From the NCBI RefSeq assembly GCF_019977735.1, contig NZ_AP025018.1:4402001-4466000 (forward strand): a stretch of 64,000 nt of DNA, written 5' to 3'. The notes below the pieces were generated by a model, which ran no database searches, was not told the DNA's origin, and was given only the letters and a program-made list of their open reading frames with translations. The stretch is from Calothrix sp. PCC 7716 (GTDB taxonomy: Bacteria; Cyanobacteriota; Cyanobacteriia; Cyanobacteriales; Nostocaceae). Positions 45,947 to 56,237 of this stretch are shown here, one piece after another. The translations under genes and the position numbers were made by a program. The stretch's first letter is position 1; each line of letters opens with the position of its first letter.

Positions 45947-47356
45947 CTACTCAGCACTTTTTTGGAGTCTTTCTGGTAAACAGTCTTGTCGAATTAAATC
46001 TTGATATGTTTCGCGTTGCAAAATAATATTTGCTTCGCCGTTCGAGACTAAAACCGCTGCCGGACGAGGCAGACGATTATAGTTCGATGCCATACTGTAA
46101 TTGTACGCACCCGTTGCCATTACAACCAAAATATCTCCTGGTTGAGTTAAAGGTAATTCAGCATTCTTTATTAGAATATCTCCTGATTCACAGTGCTTTC
46201 CGGCAACTGTTACGGTTTCGCTACACTTATCTGACATTTTGTTCGCGACGACCGCGCGGTAAACTGATTGATAAGTAATTGGACGAGGATTATCTGACAT
46301 ACCACCGTCAACTGCTATGTAGTTACGGATTTCAGGAATTTGTTTTGATGAACCAATAGTATACGCTGTGACGCAAGATGTGGCAATTAAAGAGCGTCCT
46401 GGTTCAGATAGCAGTTTGGGTAAAGGTAAAGAAAGTTTCTCACATGCTGATTGAATAACCTCGCAAATTGGTTTTACCCATTCTTCAATGCTTGGTGGGT
46501 CATCGGACTCAATATATTTAGTTCCTAAACCACCACCTACATTTAACTCGGTTATAGCTAACCCATAGCTTGCTGCTTGCTCTAACCACTGCACCATCAC
46601 TGCTGCTAGGTCACGATGTGGTTGACGTTCAAAGATTTGAGAACCAATGTGAGCATGAACTCCAACACAGTTGAGCTTGCTTTGCTTACTGACATACTCG
46701 AATACTTCCCCAAGTTGGTTAGGGTCAAACCCAAATTTACTGTCTAAATGTCCAGTACGAATATACTCGTGAGTATGACACTCGATACCCGGTGTTAACC
46801 GCAACATTATTCGCACTGGTTCCGAGGTGCTAGAAGCTAACTCAACTAATGTTTCTAGCTCATACCAGTTATCAACAACAATAGTAATGTTTGACTCTAT
46901 AGCGAAAACAAGCTCTTGCCGTGATTTATTATTTCCGTGAAGATAAATTTGACTAGGGTTAACACCCGCATTTAATGCTGTGTATAATTCACCCCCTGAA
47001 ACTACGTCTATACCTAAACCTTCAGAATGAACGATAGCGCAGATTGCCGTTAAGCTCCATGCTTTAGAAGCGTATAATACCTGTGAGCAGCCTTTATAAT
47101 AACGTTGAAAACTATCGCGGTACTGACGGCAAGTTGTACGTAATGTTTCTTCGTCTACTATGTATAAGGGTGAGCCAAATTGCTGAACTAAATTATTAAC
47201 GTCACAACCTCCAATTTCAAGATGGTCGTGACTATTTACCTTCGCTGTAATCGGTAACAGAGATTGATTTGGAGAAATATCAATGTTATTTTTTGTAACA
47301 ATCGGTAAATATTTACTACCAGAATCTTGAACCTTAGCCGGATGTGTCGATACCAT
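45947..47356 (-). CDS. lysA: Diaminopimelate decarboxylase
   Basis: Last step of lysine synthesis, decarboxylating meso-diaminopimelate. 469 residues, fold type III PLP enzyme. The PLP lysine is in QVLYASKAWSLTAIC, followed by GIDVVSGGELYTAL, the glycine loop NVGGGLGTKY, and CESGDILI (the cysteine contributed to the neighbouring active site). It is followed on the same strand by cdaA and uppS. The 50 N-terminal residues are poorly conserved and may include an early start. Confidence 0.95.
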   Translation of the reverse strand: MVSTHPAKVQDSGSKYLPIVTKNNIDISPNQSLLPITAKVNSHDHLEIGGCDVNNLVQQFGSPLYIVDEETLRTTCRQYRDSFQRYYKGCSQVLYASKAWSLTAICAIVHSEGLGIDVVSGGELYTALNAGVNPSQIYLHGNNKSRQELVFAIESNITIVVDNWYELETLVELASSTSEPVRIMLRLTPGIECHTHEYIRTGHLDSKFGFDPNQLGEVFEYVSKQSKLNCVGVHAHIGSQIFERQPHRDLAAVMVQWLEQAASYGLAITELNVGGGLGTKYIESDDPPSIEEWVKPICEVIQSACEKLSLPLPKLLSEPGRSLIATSCVTAYTIGSSKQIPEIRNYIAVDGGMSDNPRPITYQSVYRAVVANKMSDKCSETVTVAGKHCESGDILIKNAELPLTQPGDILVVMATGAYNYSMASNYNRLPRPAAVLVSNGEANIILQRETYQDLIRQDCLPERLQKSAE

Positions 47357-47499
47357 AACGTTAAAATTTGTCGTTGTTTGCTAGACGGGCATGTACATGT
47401 AATCGTTAGTTTGCTGATAGAGCGCAAACCAATCTTTATCTAAATTATTAAATTTTTGTTACAGAGTAAATATTCCCACCTTTAGTTTACAGATGGGAT

Positions 47500-48072
47500 G
47501 TGCCATTACCAATAAGCGTGAACACATTAAATTTAGAAATCCAATCATTGACACATAAGCACTTGGGTGCCTTAGTTGAACTTGACCAAGCTTGTTTTGG
47601 TGGGTTGTGGACAGGCAATGCGTATCAGCGAGAGTTAGAAAGTCCAAACTCTGTTTTGCTTGGTTCTACCTCTTCCCTTGCTTCTAACGAATTATCAGGA
47701 ATGGGTTGTTTTTGGTCGATTTTAGATGAAGCGCATATCACGATTTTGGCGGTTCATCCTCGATATCAAAACCAAGGTTTGGGACAAGCTGTACTATTTT
47801 CGCTTCTTAAGGCTGCTCACGAACATGGTTTAGAGCGGGCCACTCTCGAAGTCCGTCCCTCAAATGTAGGCGCCATTAATTTATATCAAAAATTTGGTTT
47901 CAAAACAGCAGGGCGACGGCGCCGATACTATAAAGACAATGACGAAGATGCTTTAATTCTTTGGCTGGGTGATATCCAGGCGCCACAATTCACTTCTTAT
48001 CTTAATACTTGGCTTGACACCATTAAAAGGCGCCTAAATAAATCTGGCTGGAACTTGACATTTTTAAATTAA
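47500..48072 (+). CDS. rimI: Ribosomal protein S18-alanine N-acetyltransferase
   Basis: GNAT acetyltransferase, 190 residues. The acetyl-CoA loop is in RYQNQGLGQAVLFSLL, followed by GLERATLEVRPSNVGAINLYQKFGF and GRRRRYYKDNDEDALILW, which is the RimI-type signature. It acetylates the N-terminal Ala of S18; homologues may also have other targets. The GTG at 47500 opens the frame, and a GTG at 47518 is an equally possible start. The 3' end is followed by a hairpin of AGAAACC type at 48081-48111. Confidence 0.88.
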   Translation: MPLPISVNTLNLEIQSLTHKHLGALVELDQACFGGLWTGNAYQRELESPNSVLLGSTSSLASNELSGMGCFWSILDEAHITILAVHPRYQNQGLGQAVLFSLLKAAHEHGLERATLEVRPSNVGAINLYQKFGFKTAGRRRRYYKDNDEDALILWLGDIQAPQFTSYLNTWLDTIKRRLNKSGWNLTFLN

Positions 48073-48080
48073 TGTGCCAT

Positions 48081-48111
48081 AAACCTGGTTTCTAAAAGAA
48101 ACCAGGTTTCT
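48081..48111 (+). terminator. AAACCTGGTTTC hairpin after rimI
   Basis: AAACCTGGTTTC (48081-48092) pairs perfectly with GAAACCAGGTTT (48098-48109) around TAAAA. It lies 8 bases after the rimI stop and includes a copy of the 15-bp palindrome AGAAACCWGGTTTCT. No long T tract follows. Confidence 0.6.
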
Positions 48112-48508
48112 TAGAGTTTTAAATAAGCTTAACGCTAACTTAATAAATCTTTATTTTTAGTGAGTGAAAATAAATTTTAAGAAAATGTGATAATAATTTC
48201 ATGGAAATTGTAGCTTAAAGTTCAAATTCGACTTGACGAGCAATAAAGAAAATGTTAAATATTTTCACTTGGGGGCGTATTGACATATCTCAACACTCAT
48301 GGTCACAAGTTTGCCCAAAATAAGCCCTACAGAAGCATCTCAACGCCAATCAGTGTACTTATAAACAGTAAAACAAGTTAAAAAAGTTCATATTAGAACT
48401 TGTAACTCGCCACGTCGATTTCGGTTGTCTACACCTTTATACAGGCACCCGACTTATTTGGCTGTGCTAAAATCAGCGTACCGGCACGACGCAGGTGATG
48501 GGAAAAAT
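48112..48508. other. clpC leader region
   Basis: Nearly 400 bases without another gene. The frame of clpC is open upstream from 48425, but those 28 codons do not resemble the family. The stretch from 48180 to 48420 probably holds the promoter and a long leader. No regulatory site (such as CtsR-like direct repeats) was recognised. Confidence 0.45.
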
Positions 48509-50989
48509 ATGTTTGAACGCTTCACAGAAAAAGCCATTAAGGTGATTATGCTTGCCCAAGAAGAGGCTCGCCGTCTTGGGCATAATTTCGTCGGTACTGA
48601 GCAGATCCTCCTGGGTCTAATTGGCGAAGGTACCGGAGTCGCAGCTAAAGTACTGAAATCGATGGGCGTCAATCTCAAAGACGCTCGGATTGAAGTAGAA
48701 AAAATCATAGGTCGAGGTTCGGGCTTTGTCGCTGTGGAAATTCCGTTTACGCCACGCGCCAAACGAGTTTTAGAACTCTCCTTAGAAGAGGCTCGCCAGT
48801 TGGGGCACAACTATATTGGCACCGAGCATCTGCTGTTGGGCTTAATCCGCGAAGGTGAAGGTGTAGCAGCTAGAGTTCTAGAAAACCTCGGTGTAGATTT
48901 ATCGAAAGTCCGCACTCAAGTGATTCGGATGTTGGGCGAAACCGCTGAGGTAACACAAGGTGGACCCTCCAGCCGCACCAAAACCCCGACGTTGGATGAA
49001 TTTGGTTCAAATTTGACCCAAATGGCAATCGACGGTAAGCTTGACCCTGTTGTGGGACGCGCTAAGGAAATTGAGCGGGTAATCCAGATTCTTGGTCGTC
49101 GGACTAAGAACAACCCCGTATTAATTGGTGAACCTGGCGTAGGTAAAACCGCTATTGCTGAAGGTTTGGCAACACGTATTGCCACTAAAGATGTACCTGA
49201 CATTTTAGAAGATAAACGTGTAGTCACTCTTGATATTGGTTTGCTTGTAGCAGGAACCAAATATCGAGGTGAATTTGAAGAACGCTTGAAGAAAATCATG
49301 GATGAGATTCGACAAGCGGGAAATGTAATATTAGTAATCGACGAGGTTCACACCTTAATTGGTGCTGGTGCAGCAGAAGGCGCCATTGACGCAGCAAATA
49401 TCCTCAAGCCAGCTTTGGCACGGGGAGAATTGCAGTGCATCGGTGCTACAACCCTTGATGAATATCGTAAACACATCGAGCGCGATGCAGCCTTAGAACG
49501 TCGCTTCCAGCCAGTAATGGTGGGTGAACCGTCGGTAGATGAAACCATTGAAATTTTATATGGTTTACGTGACCGCTACGAGCAACACCACAAGCTGAAA
49601 ATTTCTGATGAAGCTTTGGTAGCAGCAGCGAAATTATCTGACCGTTATATATCTGACCGTTATTTGCCCGACAAAGCTATCGACTTAGTTGACGAAGCTG
49701 GTTCACGGGTACGTTTAATTAATTCTCAACTTCCCCCCGCAGCTAAAGAACTTGATAAAGAACTGCGTCAAATTCTCAAAGAGAAAGACGATGCAGTACG
49801 CGGCCAAGACTTCGACCGTGCAGGTGAGTTGCGCGACCGGGAAATGGAAATCAAAGCCGAAATTCGCGCCATTGCTCAAAGCAAAGCAAGTGGCACAAAG
49901 ACTGAAGGTGGCGATGAACCCGTTGTTACCGAAGAAGACATTGCTCACATTGTGGCATCTTGGACAGGTGTACCAGTCAACAAGCTTACTGAGTCAGAAT
50001 CTGAGAAGCTGTTGCACATGGAAGACACCTTGCACCAGCGTCTTATTGGTCAAGAAGATGCAGTTAAAGCTGTGTCGAGAGCAATTCGACGTGCGCGTGT
50101 TGGTTTGAAGAACCCCAACCGACCAATTGCTAGCTTTGTATTTTCTGGTCCTACTGGTGTTGGTAAAACCGAGTTAGCGAAATCATTGGCTTCATACTTC
50201 TTTGGTTCAGAAGAAGCAATGATTCGTCTTGACATGTCTGAGTACATGGAACGTCACACCGTTTCTAAGCTCATTGGTTCGCCTCCAGGTTATGTAGGAT
50301 ACAACGAAGGTGGACAGTTAACCGAAGCAGTACGCCGTAGACCTTACACCGTGGTACTTTTCGACGAAATCGAAAAAGCACACCCCGATGTATTTAATAT
50401 GCTGCTGCAAATTCTTGAAGACGGGCGCCTTACCGATGCGAAAGGACGTACTGTAGACTTCAAGAACACCTTATTAATCTTGACCTCGAACATTGGTTCT
50501 AAGGTTATTGAAAAAGGTGGTGGTGGTATTGGTTTCGAGTTTGCCGAAGATGCTAGCGAATCTCAGTACAACCGTATTAAGTTCTTAGTTAATGAAGAAC
50601 TGAAGAACTACTTCCGTCCAGAGTTCTTAAACCGACTCGACGAAATTATCGTCTTCCGTCAGTTGAACAAGCAGGAAGTTTCCGAAATTGCCGAAATCAT
50701 GCTCAAGGAAGTCTTCGGGCGCCTGGGCGAAAAAGGCATTACGATGGAAATCACCGACCGCTTCAAAGACCGTCTTATCCAAGAAGGTTACAACCCCAGC
50801 TACGGTGCAAGACCTTTACGTCGCGCGATTATGCGCTTGTTAGAGGATAGCCTTGCTGAGGAAATTCTCTCCGGTCGCATTAAAGATGGTGATGTTGCCG
50901 TTATTGATGTCGATGAAAACAACAACGTTGTTGTTCGTCCTGGTGAACGTCGCGAACTGTTAACTCCCGGAGCAGGTGTAGAAGCATAA
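48509..50989 (+). CDS. clpC: ClpC, AAA+ unfoldase of Clp protease
   Basis: 826-residue Hsp100 protein that unfolds substrates and feeds them to ClpP. Two N-terminal Clp-N repeats ([20 protein letters not shown] onward and [20 protein letters not shown]) lead to AAA-1 with Walker [13 protein letters not shown]/coiled middle domain ([16 protein letters not shown]) is followed by AAA-2 with Walker [15 protein letters not shown] and the ClpP-binding loop region near GGGGIGFEF. The start at 48509 is chosen because MFERFTEKA is the family N-terminus and AGGTGATGGG lies upstream. It is probably essential. Confidence 0.97.
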   Translation: MFERFTEKAIKVIMLAQEEARRLGHNFVGTEQILLGLIGEGTGVAAKVLKSMGVNLKDARIEVEKIIGRGSGFVAVEIPFTPRAKRVLELSLEEARQLGHNYIGTEHLLLGLIREGEGVAARVLENLGVDLSKVRTQVIRMLGETAEVTQGGPSSRTKTPTLDEFGSNLTQMAIDGKLDPVVGRAKEIERVIQILGRRTKNNPVLIGEPGVGKTAIAEGLATRIATKDVPDILEDKRVVTLDIGLLVAGTKYRGEFEERLKKIMDEIRQAGNVILVIDEVHTLIGAGAAEGAIDAANILKPALARGELQCIGATTLDEYRKHIERDAALERRFQPVMVGEPSVDETIEILYGLRDRYEQHHKLKISDEALVAAAKLSDRYISDRYLPDKAIDLVDEAGSRVRLINSQLPPAAKELDKELRQILKEKDDAVRGQDFDRAGELRDREMEIKAEIRAIAQSKASGTKTEGGDEPVVTEEDIAHIVASWTGVPVNKLTESESEKLLHMEDTLHQRLIGQEDAVKAVSRAIRRARVGLKNPNRPIASFVFSGPTGVGKTELAKSLASYFFGSEEAMIRLDMSEYMERHTVSKLIGSPPGYVGYNEGGQLTEAVRRRPYTVVLFDEIEKAHPDVFNMLLQILEDGRLTDAKGRTVDFKNTLLILTSNIGSKVIEKGGGGIGFEFAEDASESQYNRIKFLVNEELKNYFRPEFLNRLDEIIVFRQLNKQEVSEIAEIMLKEVFGRLGEKGITMEITDRFKDRLIQEGYNPSYGARPLRRAIMRLLEDSLAEEILSGRIKDGDVAVIDVDENNNVVVRPGERRELLTPGAGVEA

Positions 50990-51012
50990 GCACTCATCAA
51001 AAATAGATACAC

Positions 51013-51049
51013 GTAGCATAGGCCAGACAGCCTGTGCTACTTTTTTTTT
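51013..51049 (+). terminator. Strong rho-independent terminator after clpC
   Basis: GTAGCATAGGC (51013-51023) and GCCTGTGCTAC (51030-51040) pair with one G-U across a 6-nt loop, followed by nine T residues. It is related to the GCACAGGCA repeat at 34681. Confidence 0.9.
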
Positions 51050-51224
51050 GCAACGGATGTAACGGATAGTTTATTGGTTAACAAAAAAACTTGTAACGAT
51101 ACGGTAATTTCCGAAATTAGGCGCCCTCAATTTGTATAAATTATCTAAACCAATGCATAAAACTGTTAACAATCCACTGCAATAGTAAATAATATAAGCT
51201 GTATAACTACTCTAGGAGGGAAAG

Positions 51225-53420
51225 ATGGGTAATGTAGTCGGGATTGATTTAGGCACAACCAACTCTGTCGCTGCTTTTAAGTTTGCCCAAGTCGAAGTCG
51301 CTACCGCTACAGATAACTCACCTCCCGACCGAAAGTTAACTCGCTCGGTTGTAGCGTTGGCTCAAAATCGGTTAGTTGTCGGTCAACAAGCTTATAATCA
51401 ATTACGCGCAGACCCAGAAAATGTGATTATTTCAATTAAGCGTTTGATGGGTAGGGGTTTCGCTGACTCAACTGTACAGGAGCAGTTACACCGCTTCGGT
51501 TATAAAGTTACTCAAGCTACATCTGGAACTGAAAATAGTTTGGCGGTTTGGCTGGGTGGAAAAGAATATCAACCAGAAGATATTTCCGCCGAAATTTTAA
51601 AGAAAGTAGTAGAAAATGCCCAAACTTACCAGAATCAGCAAGGGCAAACTAGCATTATTAATGAAGCAGTTATTACAGTCCCAGCATATTTTAACGATAA
51701 GCAAAGACACGCTACACGTACAGCTGCGATTCGCGCGGGCTTAAATCCTCGCGAGTTGCTACCTGAACCTACTGCTGCTGCAATTTCTTATGGGTTTACA
51801 CCCGATGAATCAAATGATGTAAAAACGATTCTTGTTTACGATTTTGGTGGTGGTACATTTGATGTTTCGTTGTTAACAACTAGCGGTAATCAATTTATAG
51901 AACTTGGTAAAGCTGGAAATCTCTGGTTGGGTGGGGATGACATCGACCAACTAATTATTGATTTTGTTAAGAAGCAAGTTGCTGTACAAGAAGGTATTGA
52001 TGATATTGAAGCATTAATTGCGAATATGGCTGATTACCAGCAAGCGCGGTTTCGTAGCGATATGAAAATTGCTGTTGAATGGGCAAAAGTCGCTTTAAGT
52101 AATACTCAACAAGTACGAATTATTCCCCCAACTCCTTTATTTAACGAGTTGGGAATGCCGATAATGATAGACGTGGAACTCACGCTTCAGCAGTTCGAGG
52201 AACTTATTTCCCCGTTAATAGAACAAACTATCCCCATTTGTTATGATGCGATTGCGTATGCTGAGTACACCCCCGATTTAGTAGATATGGTTTTACTAGT
52301 GGGTGGTTCATCGCAAATTCCACTAGTTGCGCGCAAAATACAAGAAGCATTCGGCGCCGATAGAGTTGTCGTTCACCCTCGTCCAATGTATGCTGTGGCA
52401 GAAGGTGCAGCAATTGTAGCTGCTGGGTTAACTCAAAAAGTTGCCACTGTTTCACGCGACTATTATATACAGCTAGTTGATGGCGCCCACAAAGTCATAA
52501 ACCGTGGGGAAGTTCTCCCATTTAGAACTGCTCAAACTTTTAAAACTGTTGCAGATGGACAACGTTTAATTCGGTTGGAATTTTTCAACCGCGATGATGA
52601 ACGTAAAATTATGGAGCCAATTGGTAAAATTTGGCTGCCTTTATACCAGCGTTATTCCAAGGATACCGAAGTACTAGTTGCTTTAGAATTAGACGAACAA
52701 AATGGTAGCTTGCAAATTACCGCTGTTTTAAAAAATGACCCTTCGGTAAAAGTCAGTAGTTTGTTCTCACGTGGTGGAACAGATGAAAAAATCAACGAAG
52801 AAGTTGATGAAATTATTCAAGATATAAATAATCGTGGGTACTCTGCCGAAAGTGTAGAGGAAGTTAGTCAGCAAGTCATGCGAATAATTCAAGTTACGAA
52901 CCAAATTACTGACCCCGCTACAGGTATAGAGCGGGAGGATATTCGCGAACAAGCTTACAAAAAATATGAACAGCTAAAAGAATATATTTCTGTTGAACGT
53001 AAAACAGCTTCTTACTGGGCTTATGAATGTAATTTTGTAGTACATACCTATGGTTTTCTAATTCATCCCAGTCAACAAGAACGTTTGCAAATGATTGCTT
53101 TACAGCTACGAAACGCACTCAATCAAAATGATATCTCAGCTATGCAAACAGGCGCCGAGAGGGCAAGTCAAGAAATGATGCTGCTCAGTAACGAAGTTAA
53201 ATTTATTCTAAATTGCCGTGATGCTACTTATTATGCCAATCAAGTTTCTCCAGCACGTGGTGCAGTAATTAACGATAAAAAAGAACGGATAGTAGCAGCA
53301 CTGCGACGCGGTGATAACGAAGAGGCCAATTATATTTCTCAGGAATTGTGGGGTGAAGTTAACTACTGGCTGTCGCAAAATATACAAACAGGGAAAATAG
53401 ATACAGGGTTAAGTAGATGA
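51225..53420 (+). CDS. Divergent Hsp70 (DnaK-like) with an alternative C-terminus
   Basis: 731 residues. The ATPase domain is intact: [40 protein letters not shown] and DMVLLVGGSSQIPLVARKIQ. The substrate-binding beta part is shortened (TVADGQRLIRLEFFNRDDER then ALELDEQNGSLQITAVLKND), and the C-terminal 220 residues are helical and unlike DnaK (EREDIREQAYKKYEQLKEYI, then NEVKFILNCRDATYYANQVS). AGGAGGGAAAG lies before the ATG. It is the first gene of a five-gene operon with GrpE-like and J-like partners, so it is likely to be a dedicated chaperone machine. Its substrates are unknown. Confidence 0.9.
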   Translation: MGNVVGIDLGTTNSVAAFKFAQVEVATATDNSPPDRKLTRSVVALAQNRLVVGQQAYNQLRADPENVIISIKRLMGRGFADSTVQEQLHRFGYKVTQATSGTENSLAVWLGGKEYQPEDISAEILKKVVENAQTYQNQQGQTSIINEAVITVPAYFNDKQRHATRTAAIRAGLNPRELLPEPTAAAISYGFTPDESNDVKTILVYDFGGGTFDVSLLTTSGNQFIELGKAGNLWLGGDDIDQLIIDFVKKQVAVQEGIDDIEALIANMADYQQARFRSDMKIAVEWAKVALSNTQQVRIIPPTPLFNELGMPIMIDVELTLQQFEELISPLIEQTIPICYDAIAYAEYTPDLVDMVLLVGGSSQIPLVARKIQEAFGADRVVVHPRPMYAVAEGAAIVAAGLTQKVATVSRDYYIQLVDGAHKVINRGEVLPFRTAQTFKTVADGQRLIRLEFFNRDDERKIMEPIGKIWLPLYQRYSKDTEVLVALELDEQNGSLQITAVLKNDPSVKVSSLFSRGGTDEKINEEVDEIIQDINNRGYSAESVEEVSQQVMRIIQVTNQITDPATGIEREDIREQAYKKYEQLKEYISVERKTASYWAYECNFVVHTYGFLIHPSQQERLQMIALQLRNALNQNDISAMQTGAERASQEMMLLSNEVKFILNCRDATYYANQVSPARGAVINDKKERIVAALRRGDNEEANYISQELWGEVNYWLSQNIQTGKIDTGLSR

Positions 53421-53617
53421 GTATGAAGCTAATGTGTCCAGTTTGTCAGCGACCAGATATTGAAAATAATATTTGTCCAAATTGCGAAACCGACCTTTCT
53501 TTAATACGAATGCTTACAGAATTACCGCAGCAACGTAAAAATACTTCTATATGGTTGTTAGTTATAGTCGCAATTTTTTGTTTAATTTTAGGTTTTATTC
53601 TAGCGGCATTAATATAA
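53417..53617 (+). CDS. Zinc-ribbon single-pass membrane peptide
   Basis: 66 residues. Cys7, Cys10, Cys20 and Cys23 (LMCPVCQRP and NNICPNCETD) form a zinc-ribbon-like knuckle, and residues about 43-64 (IWLLVIVAIFCLILGFILAA) are a transmembrane helix at the C-terminus. Its start overlaps the Hsp70 stop by four bases (ATGA), and a second ATG follows at 53423. It would tether the chaperone system to a membrane; this is inference from topology. No family is recognised. Confidence 0.75.
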   Translation: MSMKLMCPVCQRPDIENNICPNCETDLSLIRMLTELPQQRKNTSIWLLVIVAIFCLILGFILAALI

Positions 53618-53692
53618 TTTTATACAAGTAAACTAATGTTTATTACACGCTGGTTTAATTCTCTAAGTCGCTTACTGTTAGGAGTCGGAATT

Positions 53693-55405
53693 ATGGACTT
53701 TTTTGAAAAAATAAATAACAGCAAGCAAGCATTTGAGCGGGCAATAGCACAAGCGCAAAAGCACAAGTATTTAGAAGCGCTAAATATTGCCGAGGAAATA
53801 CTTGATATTTGGTATTCTCAAGAAAACGCGAATGAGAAAAAGCTAAGAAATTGGTTTGCGGATGACTTAATCAAAAAAATCAAACAGCAACTAGCAGAAT
53901 GGGAGCCAAAAGCAAACAATGAGTATAAAGCAGCGAAAGAAAGAGCATACTGGTTAACGAGCGAAGGACGGTTTGAGGAAGCTATTGCTTTATTTGAACC
54001 AGTACATCAAAGATATTACGAACCAGCAGCTAGGAAGTTTATTAACGAGTTATATCAGGTTATAACTGGTAAAAGTTCTTTTAATTTAGGTTTACTAGCA
54101 GAACAAGCTGGAGATTTTGCAACCGCTATTTCTCATTACCAAAATGCGGTGATAGCTTCACCTTGTTGGGATGTAGAATGTCGAATAAGACTAGCGATTA
54201 TTGCAATTAAAACTCAAGACTGGCAACAAGCGCGCGTTCATATTAAAGATATTAATACTAAACAAGCGACTTATATTAGAGGATTTATTAGCGCGCAACA
54301 AGGAGACTGGCACTCCTGCAAACTTGAATGGCAAAAAATATTACCTCATGAAGTACAGCTAGAAAAATCTTCAGCCCGTGAATTAATAAAAGCAAAACGC
54401 CATATACAACAACTAGTAGACGCACATAATCTTCAGCAAGCAAAAATAGAAAGTCAAAACTTTTTACTTAAATATGGCGATGATGAAATAGTACGAAATA
54501 ACCTTGAAAAAAATATACAACCTCGTTTAGAACTTGACTTATGGTGCCGACAACCCTGGCAACATATAGATATAGCTGAACAGCAATGGTTAGAACGATT
54601 AGATATTAAAGCTTTACATAACTGGGCACTCGTAGCATATCATTATATTCAAGCCAATCCCCATTTATACGATGAACTATATGATGAACTAATCGTTGCC
54701 TGGTCAACAGCCATAGCTAACTTACATTTAAACCCATTGCTACAAAATATTACATGGATGGGCGCCACACCCGTTGATTTAACTGAAGTATTCGAGCAAC
54801 TACTACACAAACTCGAAGATTTAATTAATTCAGTAGAAGATAAATCCCAAAAGTATAAGCAATCATATGAACTATACCGTCTTGAAACCGAAGCTTTACG
54901 TTTGATGGGTATTCCAGCAAAGCTTGGTGTAAGAGTTAAAGGTTTATTTTTAACACCAGGTTGCTATCACCGTTACCGTCATCAAATAAAATTTCCACCA
55001 TTACCAGGTAAACTGTGGGCAACTTTATACACAGACTGGTACTCAGCAGTATTGGCTTGTCTCAACGGCGATAACTTTAAGGCAAAAGAAGTAAAACCCA
55101 AAACGGCGCCAGTTTCAGAGGCAGAAAAATTCGCGCAAAGATTTGTGTCTTATCACGAAGGTTGTTACTATTTAGAAATCGAACCCGGAGGTTATCCGCG
55201 TTGGCGTTCTGCTGTAACTCCTCTACGGTTAGCCAAACCAGAAATTCAAGCATCACCAGAATGGCACGCGCGAGTCGAGGAACTTTGTCAATTACATTAT
55301 AAAGCTGTAGCTTGGGACAAAAACGAACGTCGCGAATTTGCTCAGTTTTGGTACGAAATTTTAGAAAGTTCCACTGCTAAATATTATATAGATGATGATA
55401 AATGA
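53693..55405 (+). CDS. Large helical (TPR-like) protein of the Hsp70 operon
   Basis: About 570 residues. The first half contains TPR-like helical pairs (FERAIAQAQKHKYLEALNIA, ERAYWLTSEGRFEEAIALFE, LGLLAEQAGDFATAISHYQN, DWQQARVHIKDI). The second half is a helical domain I do not recognise (GIPAKLGVRVKGLFLTPGCY, then LPGKLWATLYTDWYSAVLAC). The ATG at 53693 has AGGAG eight bases upstream, better than ATG 53636, which would add 19 mostly hydrophobic residues. It may present substrates or other proteins to the Hsp70. The 3' end overlaps the J-like gene by 14 bases. Confidence 0.75.
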   Translation: MDFFEKINNSKQAFERAIAQAQKHKYLEALNIAEEILDIWYSQENANEKKLRNWFADDLIKKIKQQLAEWEPKANNEYKAAKERAYWLTSEGRFEEAIALFEPVHQRYYEPAARKFINELYQVITGKSSFNLGLLAEQAGDFATAISHYQNAVIASPCWDVECRIRLAIIAIKTQDWQQARVHIKDINTKQATYIRGFISAQQGDWHSCKLEWQKILPHEVQLEKSSARELIKAKRHIQQLVDAHNLQQAKIESQNFLLKYGDDEIVRNNLEKNIQPRLELDLWCRQPWQHIDIAEQQWLERLDIKALHNWALVAYHYIQANPHLYDELYDELIVAWSTAIANLHLNPLLQNITWMGATPVDLTEVFEQLLHKLEDLINSVEDKSQKYKQSYELYRLETEALRLMGIPAKLGVRVKGLFLTPGCYHRYRHQIKFPPLPGKLWATLYTDWYSAVLACLNGDNFKAKEVKPKTAPVSEAEKFAQRFVSYHEGCYYLEIEPGGYPRWRSAVTPLRLAKPEIQASPEWHARVEELCQLHYKAVAWDKNERREFAQFWYEILESSTAKYYIDDDK

Positions 55406-55763
55406 CACTAACCCCTATGAAATTCTCGATGTTTTGCCAAACGCATCAAACGCTGAAATAAATCAAGCATTTGCAACAGCAATGAAACAGCGAAAATATC
55501 CTGTAGATGCCATTGCCAAAGCGCGCAAATGCTTGATGAACCCCAAAGAACGTATAATGGCAGACTATCTTCGTCCCATGCTACCAGAAAATATTAGTGA
55601 TTTCCAACGCGAAGATTTTACAGAACTCGAAGAATCTACAGAGCTAGAATTTTTACCAGAATTTGATGGTTTAACAGAAGCTGTTGCTAATATTGGGCAA
55701 ATATCTGAAATTGACCGTAGAGTTGGAACGAATTTGATATCACATCTAGAAAAAGAGAAATAA
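55392..55763 (+). CDS. J-domain-like protein lacking the HPD motif
   Basis: 123 residues. The N-terminal 55 look like a J domain (NPYEILDVLPNASNAEINQA, then KARKCLMNPKERIMADYL), but the loop that should carry His-Pro-Asp reads RKYPVDAIAKA, with no HPD. The C-terminal half is acidic (TELEESTELEFLPEFDGL). HPD is required by classical J proteins to stimulate Hsp70 ATPase, so this one probably binds its Hsp70 differently or only scaffolds. It overlaps the previous gene by 14 bases, and the GrpE-like ATG directly follows its stop. Confidence 0.8.
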   Translation: MMINDTNPYEILDVLPNASNAEINQAFATAMKQRKYPVDAIAKARKCLMNPKERIMADYLRPMLPENISDFQREDFTELEESTELEFLPEFDGLTEAVANIGQISEIDRRVGTNLISHLEKEK

Positions 55764-56237
55764 ATGAAAACAGAATCTCAAAAACTAACAATAACTTCCC
55801 AACAGCGCGTGGAGATAATAGAAGCAGTCAGCGCTTTGATGAAAGACAAATTTTCATTACAACAAGCTTTAAATCAACAGCAACAAATAAACAATGCCAA
55901 CAATGAAGAATTATTTTTAGAACTGTTAGAAGTAATAGATTCTCTAGAAATATTACAGAACTATATGAACTTACAGCTTGATGTTCCCCCTAACTGGGCA
56001 AGTTTACCCAAAGGTATAGGTAGCATCAAAAAAAGAATGTTAGGTATATTGGAAAAACGACAAGTGGCGCCAATAGAATTTGAGCAAACAAAACCTGACT
56101 TTAGTTTGTGTAAAGTTGTAGGAACAGAAGCGCGCGACGATTTAGAAAATCAAACAATTACAAAAATTGTCAAACGTGGTTTTAGTTTAAATAAAGAAAT
56201 ATTGCGACCAGTTGAAGTTATTGTATCTAAAAGCTAG
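55764..56237 (+). CDS. GrpE-like nucleotide exchange factor
   Basis: 157 residues. The helical N-terminus (FSLQQALNQQQQINNANNEE, then LFLELLEVIDSLEILQNYM) and the C-terminal KVVGTEARDDLENQTITKIV, then KRGFSLNKEILRPVEVIVSK, match GrpE, where the C-terminus contains the beta-wing and the LRPAxVxV end. It lacks the long paired coiled coil of standard GrpE (about 190-200 residues). It should release ADP from the operon's own Hsp70. It is the last gene of the operon and directly follows the J-like gene. Confidence 0.82.
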   Translation: MKTESQKLTITSQQRVEIIEAVSALMKDKFSLQQALNQQQQINNANNEELFLELLEVIDSLEILQNYMNLQLDVPPNWASLPKGIGSIKKRMLGILEKRQVAPIEFEQTKPDFSLCKVVGTEARDDLENQTITKIVKRGFSLNKEILRPVEVIVSKS

